DNA of 46,859 nt. Origin: Nocardia cyriacigeorgica. Its GTDB lineage: Bacteria; Actinomycetota; Actinomycetes; Mycobacteriales; Mycobacteriaceae. Below are positions 42,104 through 46,859 of this stretch, piece by piece. The notes under the pieces are model-generated. The model did no database searches, was not told the origin of the DNA, and saw nothing but the letters and a program-made list of their open reading frames with translations. Location: NCBI RefSeq assembly GCF_010868145.1, contig NZ_JAAGUY010000033.1, forward strand, positions 1 to 46,859, read 5' to 3'. The translations under genes and the position numbers were made by a program. Numbering within the stretch: the first letter of the stretch is position 1; each line of letters opens with the position of its first letter.

Positions 42104-43081
42104 ATGCGGAAGCTTGCGGTGCTATTGATCGCCTTGCTCGGCCTTGCCCTGCTGCTCGGCGGCTGCGGCGATGACGACGACGCGGGTGAATCGACCACCA
42201 GCGGACGCGCGTCCATGGACATGCAGGCCCCAGCGGCGACCCCGGGTTTCCGGGAACAGGCACCCGCCAGGGAACAGGACACCGGCGGCGAAACGAACGC
42301 CGACCGTAAGGAAGTGATCACCGGCCAGGTCGAGATCACCTCCGCCGACCCGGTCGATGCGGCGGGCAAGGTGACGGCTCAGGTGACCACGCTGAAGGGC
42401 CGGGTCGACAGTCGCACCGAACGTCCCGGCACCGGCGACAGCGATCCCAGTGCCCGGCTCACCGTCCGGATTCCGGCCGAGCACACCGACGCCTTCATCG
42501 CCGGTCTCGGTGATATCGGTGAGGTCACCGAGGTGAGCACCAACCGCGATGACGTGACCATGCAGTGGCAGGATCTCGACGCGCGCATCAGCGCCCTGCA
42601 GGCTTCGGTCGACCGGCTGCGGGTCCTCATGGCCGAAGCCACCAATACCGCCGACCTGCTCGCCGCCGAGCAGGCGCTGTCGAGCCGTCAGGCCGATCTC
42701 GACAGCCTCACCGCGCAGAAACGGCTGCTCGACGATCAGATCGCGCTGTCCACGCTGACCATCGAGATCTCCAGCACGCACACCGATTCCGACGACGGGC
42801 CCACCAACTTCTGGGACGGCATCGTCTCCGGCTGGAACTCACTGGTCGACTGGTTGAAAGACGCTGTCGTCTTCCTCGGCAAGGCGGTCCCGTGGATCGG
42901 CTTCGTCGCGGTGATCGGTGCCGTCGTCTGGGTGATCGTGCGGTTGGTGCGCCGCCCGCGCGGCACGACAGCGGCCGCGACCAGGACGCCCGCCGAGTCC
43001 GAAGCTGGGAAAGCTACTGCCACAACAGGAGAATCGAGTGCCGACGACGGTTCGGGCGACGATAAAACCGAACAGCCGTAA
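42104..43081 (+). CDS. DUF4349 lipoprotein with coiled coil and C-terminal membrane helix
   Basis: A 325-aa envelope protein. The signal peptide ends with lipobox L-G-G-C at Cys21. An acidic Thr/Pro/Ala linker is followed by the DUF4349 domain (about 65-215: RKEVITGQVEITSADP, VRIPAEHTDAFIAGLGDIGEV), a long coiled coil (about 152-205), and one membrane helix (about 262-284) with a basic then acidic tail. The protein spans from outside to inside. ATG 42104 has TACGCT exactly 6 bases upstream and no RBS, suggesting a leaderless message; GTG 42074 is an alternative start. It overlaps the next gene by 44 bp. Confidence 0.9.
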   Translation: MRKLAVLLIALLGLALLLGGCGDDDDAGESTTSGRASMDMQAPAATPGFREQAPAREQDTGGETNADRKEVITGQVEITSADPVDAAGKVTAQVTTLKGRVDSRTERPGTGDSDPSARLTVRIPAEHTDAFIAGLGDIGEVTEVSTNRDDVTMQWQDLDARISALQASVDRLRVLMAEATNTADLLAAEQALSSRQADLDSLTAQKRLLDDQIALSTLTIEISSTHTDSDDGPTNFWDGIVSGWNSLVDWLKDAVVFLGKAVPWIGFVAVIGAVVWVIVRLVRRPRGTTAAATRTPAESEAGKATATTGESSADDGSGDDKTEQP

Positions 43082-43268
43082 GGGCCCGCTCGTCGAAATC
43101 CTGGACGACGGTACGGTGCAGCTCTACGTCCGTGCGCCCGCCGTGGAAGGCAAGGCCAACAAGGCCGCGATCGAATTGCTCGCCGAGCACTACGGCGTGC
43201 CGAAGAGCGCGATCCGCCTCGCGGCCGGCGCGACGTCCCGTCACAAGCGCTTCGAGATCGACAACTGA
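43038..43268 (+). CDS. DUF167 (YggU) family protein
   Basis: A 76-aa soluble protein of the YggU family, whose members are small conserved alpha/beta proteins of unknown function. It starts PTTVRATIKPNSRKGPLVE and has the family core VRAPAVEGKANKAAIELLAEHYGVPKSAI. The family GATSRHKRFEI end is present. GTG 43038 has ACAGGAG about 8 nt upstream. It overlaps the lipoprotein gene by 44 bp in another frame, indicating coupled expression. Confidence 0.93.
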   Translation: MPTTVRATIKPNSRKGPLVEILDDGTVQLYVRAPAVEGKANKAAIELLAEHYGVPKSAIRLAAGATSRHKRFEIDN

Positions 43269-43289
43269 ACTCGCTGCCTCTGCCTGCCG

Positions 43290-43763
43290 TCACACCGCGT
43301 CGGGGAATCCGTGCTGGCGCCACGCTTCATACACCGCTACCGCCGCAGAGTTCGACAGATTCATCGACCGCCGTCCCGGCAGCATCGGAATCCGCACCAG
43401 TTCGGTGACGTGCGGGTCGGCGAGCACCTCCTCGGGCAGCCCGGTCGGCTCGGTCCCGAAGAGCAGCACATCGCCCACGCGATACTCCACATCGGTGAAC
43501 CGCGTATTCGCCTGCGTGGTGAACGCGAACACCCGCTCCGGTCGGATCGCCTCCCACGCCGCCGCCAGATTCGCATGCACCGTCACCGACGCCAGGTCGT
43601 GATAGTCCAACCCGGCCCGCCGCAACTTCGGCTCGGACAGATCGAACCCCAACGGCTCGATCAAATGCAGCTCACATCCCGTCCCCGCCGCCAACCGAAT
43701 CGCATTCCCGGTATTCGGCGGAATGCACGGCTCATGGAACATCAGTCGGAACACGCCCACCAT
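43290..43763 (-). CDS. trmL: tRNA (cytidine/uridine-34-2'-O)-methyltransferase TrmL
   Basis: A 157-aa SPOUT methyltransferase that 2'-O-methylates the wobble base of leucine tRNAs. The N-terminal helix-strand MFHEPCIPPNTGNAIRLAAGTG, the LLFGTEPTGLP motif and the C-terminal knot RIPMLPGRRSMNLSNSAAVAVYEAWRQ are diagnostic. ATG 43763 is chosen; the family core starts at MFHEP (ATG 43742), so the later start is possible. The M. tuberculosis equivalent (spoU) lies near dnaE2, as here. The start overlaps an upstream small frame by 22 bp. Confidence 0.93.
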   Translation of the reverse strand: MVGVFRLMFHEPCIPPNTGNAIRLAAGTGCELHLIEPLGFDLSEPKLRRAGLDYHDLASVTVHANLAAAWEAIRPERVFAFTTQANTRFTDVEYRVGDVLLFGTEPTGLPEEVLADPHVTELVRIPMLPGRRSMNLSNSAAVAVYEAWRQHGFPDAV

Positions 43764-43990
43764 TCTGTGCGGGTGCCCTGCAGGCTGATCACCCGGGTCG
43801 TCGGCCCGACGGTGAGCAGGGTGGTGCACCGCAGGAAACCGCGGTGACGTTGGTCGGTGTGGCGGCGTTGTTCATGCCTGAGCATCTGATAGAGGTCGAG
43901 GGGGTCGCCGTGGTCGCATAGGCGCCGGTAGCGTCGGCCGAAAGGCGTTGCGCTGTCCAGCGCTCGCTCGGGGTGGGAGGTCTGCAACAA
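43742..43990 (-). CDS. Hypothetical protein, TTG start, overlapping trmL
   Basis: An 82-codon frame filling the gap between trmL and the DUF3017 gene. Third codon positions are strongly G/C, and the sequence (SHPERALDSATPFGRRYRRL, then GDPLDLYQMLRHEQRRHTDQ) looks like protein. Its only upstream starts are TTG codons at 43990 and 43987; an internal ATG is present further in (QMLRHEQ). It overlaps the trmL start by 22 bp. It has no recognised family. Coding is plausible but not certain. Confidence 0.5.
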   Translation of the reverse strand: MLQTSHPERALDSATPFGRRYRRLCDHGDPLDLYQMLRHEQRRHTDQRHRGFLRCTTLLTVGPTTRVISLQGTRTEWWACSD

Positions 43991-43998
43991 TCGAGGGC

Positions 43999-44325
43999 GT
44001 GACCGACGCCGACGCCCCGACCGCCGAACGACGGCCCGGCGATAGTTGGGCGACGCAGTTCTGGCGCTGTCACCTGCCGATGGTGATCGTCGCGCTGGTC
44101 ATCCTGGTGGCGATCGTGTTCGTGGCCTCGGAACGCTGGCGGCGCGGTGCGCTGTTCTTCGGCGGTGCCACACTGTTGGCCGCCACGTTCCGGCTGTGCC
44201 TGCCTACCGCGCGGGTCGGCCTGCTCGCGGTGCGCAGCAAACCGTTCGACGTCGGTGCGCTCACGTTGCTCGGCAGCTCGATCGTCTTCATCGCCGCCAC
44301 CATCAACACCCTCGGCGTGAGCTAG
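43999..44325 (+). CDS. DUF3017 family membrane protein
   Basis: A 108-aa protein with a charged cytoplasmic N-terminus (TDADAPTAERRPGDSW) and three hydrophobic helices: LPMVIVALVILVAIVFVA, a short one around GALFFGGATLLAATF, and ALTLLGSSIVFIAATIN. DUF3017 genes usually sit beside folD in Mycobacteriales, but no folD is found here. GTG 43999 is chosen because it is the first start after the divergent frame. Its function is unknown. Confidence 0.85.
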   Translation: MTDADAPTAERRPGDSWATQFWRCHLPMVIVALVILVAIVFVASERWRRGALFFGGATLLAATFRLCLPTARVGLLAVRSKPFDVGALTLLGSSIVFIAATINTLGVS

Positions 44326-44327
44326 CG

Positions 44328-44356
44328 CTGCGCCCCTCGACGGTCGAGGGGCGCAG
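44328..44356. terminator. Bidirectional terminator between DUF3017 and nitroreductase genes
   Basis: Arms 44328-44341 and 44343-44356 are perfect 14-base complements; in RNA the innermost pairs would open to make a loop of 3-5 nt. It starts 3 nt after the DUF3017 stop and ends 7 nt before the nitroreductase stop, so it serves both convergent genes. Confidence 0.85.
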
Positions 44357-44362
44357 GCCGTG

Positions 44363-45010
44363 TCAGCTCGTGGCCGGATAGCGTTCCGGGAACACGATCC
44401 GATCCCGATGGCGCCGACCCGGATGTGGCGGTTGAGCAGCCGCGTAGCCGAGGGTCACGAGTACCGCGATGGCGAGATCAGGCCGGGCCTCGATGCCGAT
44501 GGCCTTCTTCACCAGGTCGGGGTCCCACCCGTTCATCGGCGCCGAGGCCAACCCGAGACTGGTCGCGGCCAGCATCGCGTAGCCGGCGGCGATCATCGCG
44601 TTCTTCACCGAGTTCTCCCGGATCAGGCCGCGCCGGTCCAGGTCGTGGAATTCGGCGCGGGATTCGAACATGGTCCGGAACTCCGCGTTCCAGGCCCCGT
44701 TGGCGGTAGCGGTCTCGGCAATGTCGGTGTTCCGCGACTCCCAGGCCGCGGTCTCGGCGACAAATACCAGTACGACCGGTGCCTCCCGCGGCTGCGGCTG
44801 ACCGAATGCCGCGGCCGACAGTTCATTCCTGGTGGACTCGCTGGTGACCAGCACGATCGACCGATCCTGCATGTTCCATGCCGTCGGCGCCTCGATCACC
44901 AGATCCAGTAGTTCGTCCAGCAGCGGCTGCGGTACGGGTTCGGGGCGGTAGTGGCGCACGGTGCGACGGGTGCGAATGGCTTCGGGTACAGAAAGTGGCT
45001 GCTTGTTCAT
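44363..45010 (-). CDS. Nitroreductase family FMN-dependent oxidoreductase
   Basis: A 215-aa flavoenzyme. The N-terminal RTRRTVRHYRPEPVP segment binds FMN, EAPTAWNMQDRSIVLV follows, and GYAMLAATSLGLASAPMNGWDPDLVKKAIGI with a VTLGYAA end are family features. Members reduce nitro compounds, quinones or flavins with NAD(P)H; the natural substrate is unknown. ATG 45010 is chosen because NKQPLSVPEAIRTRRTVR matches family starts. It is divergent from an HxlR regulator, a standard pairing for such reductases, and an operator-like palindrome abuts its start. Confidence 0.92.
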   Translation of the reverse strand: MNKQPLSVPEAIRTRRTVRHYRPEPVPQPLLDELLDLVIEAPTAWNMQDRSIVLVTSESTRNELSAAAFGQPQPREAPVVLVFVAETAAWESRNTDIAETATANGAWNAEFRTMFESRAEFHDLDRRGLIRENSVKNAMIAAGYAMLAATSLGLASAPMNGWDPDLVKKAIGIEARPDLAIAVLVTLGYAAAQPPHPGRRHRDRIVFPERYPATS

Positions 45011-45016
45011 GCAGAC

Positions 45017-45031
45017 AACTATTCGATAGTT
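45017..45031. promoter_or_regulatory. Operator candidate between nitroreductase and HxlR genes
   Basis: AACTAT-TCG-ATAGTT is a perfect palindrome 6 bp from the nitroreductase start. A second palindrome, GCACT-CATA-AGTGC (45051-45064), lies nearer the HxlR gene. Either could bind the HxlR dimer. Confidence 0.55.
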
Positions 45032-45078
45032 ACTCTCTTTTGGGAAGAAGGCACTCATAAGTGCGTTACACTAATTTT

Positions 45079-45462
45079 GTGCCCACATATTTGGCGGACT
45101 CAGGGCTGCCGGCCGATGTGTACTCGGCCAAATGCCCTACCAGGCAAGTGCTCGATCATGTCGCGGGCAAATGGACAGTGCTCATCGTGGACGCGCTCGC
45201 CGACGGCACCTTGCGCTACACCGATCTGCGCCGCCGGATCGAAGGCATCTCGCAGAAGATGCTCACTCAGACCCTGCGTCAGTTGGAGGCCGACGGATTC
45301 GTCACGCGCACCGTGTATCCCACGGTGCCGCCTCGGGTCGAGTACACCCTCACCGAGCTGGGGCACAGCCTCCGCACGCCGATCGCCGCACTACGGGATT
45401 GGATCGAAACCAACATCAACCGCATCGAGGCAGCTCGCCGCGCTGCTGTGGATCCGAGCTGA
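45079..45462 (+). CDS. HxlR family transcriptional regulator
   Basis: A 127-aa winged-helix regulator. CPTRQVLDHVAGKWTVLIVDAL is the HxlR N-terminal signature with its conserved Cys, a possible thiol or electrophile sensor. The HTH is LRYTDLRRRIEGISQKMLTQTLRQLEADG, and the wing is VTRTVYPTVPPRVEYTLT. GTG 45079 is preferred over GTG 45061 because TACACT (45067-45072) lies exactly 6 bases before it, giving a leaderless start. It probably controls the divergent nitroreductase. It is convergent with metX, 40 bp apart. Confidence 0.92.
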   Translation: MPTYLADSGLPADVYSAKCPTRQVLDHVAGKWTVLIVDALADGTLRYTDLRRRIEGISQKMLTQTLRQLEADGFVTRTVYPTVPPRVEYTLTELGHSLRTPIAALRDWIETNINRIEAARRAAVDPS

Positions 45463-45477
45463 TCACCGCCGGGGTGT

Positions 45478-45489
45478 GCCGGAATCGGC
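45478..45489. terminator. Small hairpin between HxlR and metX genes
   Basis: GCCG-GAAT-CGGC (45478-45489) lies in the 40-bp convergent spacer, inside a wider pair CCGCC (45466-45470) and GGCGG (45496-45500). It is a weak terminator candidate. Confidence 0.35.
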
Positions 45490-45502
45490 CCGGACGGCGG
45501 AC

Positions 45503-46651
45503 CTATCGCGCGTTGCGGGCCAGGTTCATGGTCTGGATCAGCAGCTTGGACACCGCCGCTGCCTCGGTGAGGAAGCCGTCGTGTCCGTCGCGGGAGTGCA
45601 CCACCTCGAGGCCCTGACAGCCGGGCAGCCCGTCGGCCAGTTCTTGCTGGGTGTAGAGCGGGTACAGCCGGTCGGAGTCGACGCCGCCGACCACGCACGG
45701 CACCGGCGTGCTCGCCAGCGCCGCCGCGATACCGCCGCGTCCGCGACCGACATCGTGCCGGTTCATGGCCTCGCTCAGCAGCACATAGGTGGCCGGATCG
45801 AAACGCTTGCACAGCTTTTCGGCCTGGTATTCGAGGTAACTCTGCACCGCGTATCGCCCGCCGCGCCACGGATCCTCATCACCCTGGGCGTGGTTTTCGA
45901 AGCGATGATCGAGTTCGCCTTCGGTGCGGTAGCTCAGATGGGCGATGCGCCGGGCGATGCCCATGCCAGCGGTCGGAATACGGCCGGTGTCGTGGTAGTC
46001 GCCGCCCTGCCACTCCGGATCGGCCTGGATGGCGGCGATCTGGGTGGTCTGGGTGCCGATCTGGTCGGCGGTGGCGCGTGCGCCCACCGCGAGCACCAGC
46101 GCCGCCGAGACCCGTGCGGGTGCGCCGACCATCCACTCCAGGACGCGCATGCCGCCCATCGACCCACCGACGACGGCGGCCAACCGTTCGATTCCGAGCT
46201 TGTCTAGCAGCGCGGCTTCGGCGGTCACCTGGTCGCGAATGGAGATCTCGGGGAACCGGGAGCCCCACGGTTTCCCGTCGGGTGCCGCCGAGGACGGGCC
46301 GGTGCTGCCCTTACAGCCGCCGAGCACGTTCGTCGCGATGACACACCACTCGTCGGTGTCCAGCGGCGCGCCGGGACCGACCATGCCGTCCCACCAGCCG
46401 GGCTGCGGATGGATGTCATCGGGGCTGCCGACCACATGGGAGTCGCCGGTCAGGGCATGCTCCACCAGCACCACGTTGTCCAGTTCGGGTGACAGCTCAC
46501 CCCAGCGCTGCACGGCCAGATGTACGTCGGGGACGGTCTCGCCGTTCTCCAGCGCGATATCCCCGACGGCGATGATGCCGAGCCGTCCGTCCGGCGGTGG
46601 CAACTCGGCCGCCGTCACACGGGCGGTTCTGTGGTCGGCGCTCACGGTCAC
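45503..46651 (-). CDS. metX: Homoserine O-acetyltransferase
   Basis: MetX acetylates homoserine with acetyl-CoA in methionine synthesis. The 382-aa alpha/beta hydrolase-fold enzyme has the elbow VVGGSMGGMRVLEW with its catalytic Ser, NVVLVEHALTGDSHVVG, and NVLGGCKGSTGPSS. The late Asp and His are in VDSDRLYP and DGHDGFL. Its length is typical for actinobacteria. The GTG at 46651 overlaps the upstream metY stop by 4 bp (GTGA), so the pair is an operon. Confidence 0.96.
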   Translation of the reverse strand: MTVSADHRTARVTAAELPPPDGRLGIIAVGDIALENGETVPDVHLAVQRWGELSPELDNVVLVEHALTGDSHVVGSPDDIHPQPGWWDGMVGPGAPLDTDEWCVIATNVLGGCKGSTGPSSAAPDGKPWGSRFPEISIRDQVTAEAALLDKLGIERLAAVVGGSMGGMRVLEWMVGAPARVSAALVLAVGARATADQIGTQTTQIAAIQADPEWQGGDYHDTGRIPTAGMGIARRIAHLSYRTEGELDHRFENHAQGDEDPWRGGRYAVQSYLEYQAEKLCKRFDPATYVLLSEAMNRHDVGRGRGGIAAALASTPVPCVVGGVDSDRLYPLYTQQELADGLPGCQGLEVVHSRDGHDGFLTEAAAVSKLLIQTMNLARNAR

Positions 46652-46859
46652 GTCGCCGCCGCCGTGAATCCCGCGCGCAGGTCGGTGAGGATGTCGTCGA
46701 TGCCTTCGATACCGACGGCGAGGCGGACCAGGCCGGGGGTGACGCCTGCGGCGAGCTGCTGTTGGGGGGTGAGTTGGGAGTGGGTGGTGGAGGCGGGGTG
46801 GATGACGAGGGAGCGGACGTCGCCGATGTTGGCGACGTGGGAGTGCAGGGTGAGGGCGT
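46648..46859 (-). CDS. metY: O-acetylhomoserine sulfhydrylase, C-terminal part
   Basis: The gene runs off the right edge; the last 70 codons are visible. The sequence LTLHSHVANIGDVRSLVIHPASTTH and QQLAAGVTPGLVRLAVGIEGIDDI is the C-terminal signature of Cys/Met-metabolism PLP enzymes, and TTHSQLTPQQ points to O-acetylhomoserine sulfhydrylases. It converts O-acetylhomoserine and sulfide to homocysteine, the step after MetX. It overlaps metX by 4 bp. Confidence 0.94.
   Translation of the reverse strand, partial: ALTLHSHVANIGDVRSLVIHPASTTHSQLTPQQQLAAGVTPGLVRLAVGIEGIDDILTDLRAGFTAAAT

Overview
The window is high-GC actinobacterial chromosome, most likely from the Nocardiaceae (Nocardia-like; order Mycobacteriales). 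Gene order and protein sequences follow the Mycobacterium tuberculosis stretch Rv3436c to Rv3340 in condensed form: glmS, nnrD, alr, tsaE/tsaB/rimI/tsaD, groES/groEL1, whiB3, a Rv3415c-like gene, sigD/rsdA, a DUF5319 gene, guaB2/guaB3, guaA, imuA'/imuB, dnaE2, a nitroreductase, trmL, a DUF3017 gene and metX/metY. The synteny is recalled from memory; no search was run. There is no insertion sequence, prophage, CRISPR array, tRNA or rRNA, so this is core chromosome with a few accessory insertions.

Layout. 1-4.8 kb: a partial alpha/beta hydrolase, glmS, a divergent MFS exporter/MarR pair and a blue-copper lipoprotein. 4.8-11.8 kb: nnrD, then alr, a hydrolase, tsaE, tsaB, rimI and tsaD, mostly with 4-8 bp overlaps. 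11.8-16 kb: a membrane-anchored Hsp70-like protein divergent from a CIRCE-controlled groES-groEL1. 16-21 kb: a regulatory island with a SigK-type sigma factor and a truncated RskA-like anti-sigma factor, WhiB3, a Rv3415c-like protein, SigD and its membrane anti-sigma factor. 21-27.7 kb: guanine nucleotide synthesis (guaB2, guaB3, guaA), a degenerate hydrolase and a 51-codon reading frame. 27.8-33.3 kb: an envelope-stress style locus with a small membrane protein, a PspC/LiaF-like protein, a PspC-fused histidine kinase, a NarL-type regulator and a Ser/Thr kinase. 33.3-42.1 kb: SOS mutagenesis genes imuA'-imuB and dnaE2. 42.1-46.9 kb: a DUF4349 lipoprotein, DUF167, trmL, a DUF3017 gene, a nitroreductase/HxlR pair and metX-metY.

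How the parts work together. Cell wall precursor supply (GlmS, Alr), tRNA t6A modification, protein folding and purine synthesis are housekeeping. Around them sit several stress circuits: SigK/RskA, SigD/RsdA, redox-sensing WhiB3, HrcA/CIRCE, LexA and the PspC two-component locus. Two near-consensus LexA boxes control the two halves of the mutasome. One of them also drives a small uncharacterised gene directly upstream of dnaE2.

The observations most worth a second look are: a very large imperfect hairpin between guaB2 and guaB3; the LexA-controlled small gene ahead of dnaE2; an intact alpha/beta hydrolase that has lost all three catalytic triad residues; an RskA reduced to its sigma-binding domain; the Hsp70-like membrane protein beside groESL; and a perfect palindromic operator with no regulator gene nearby.
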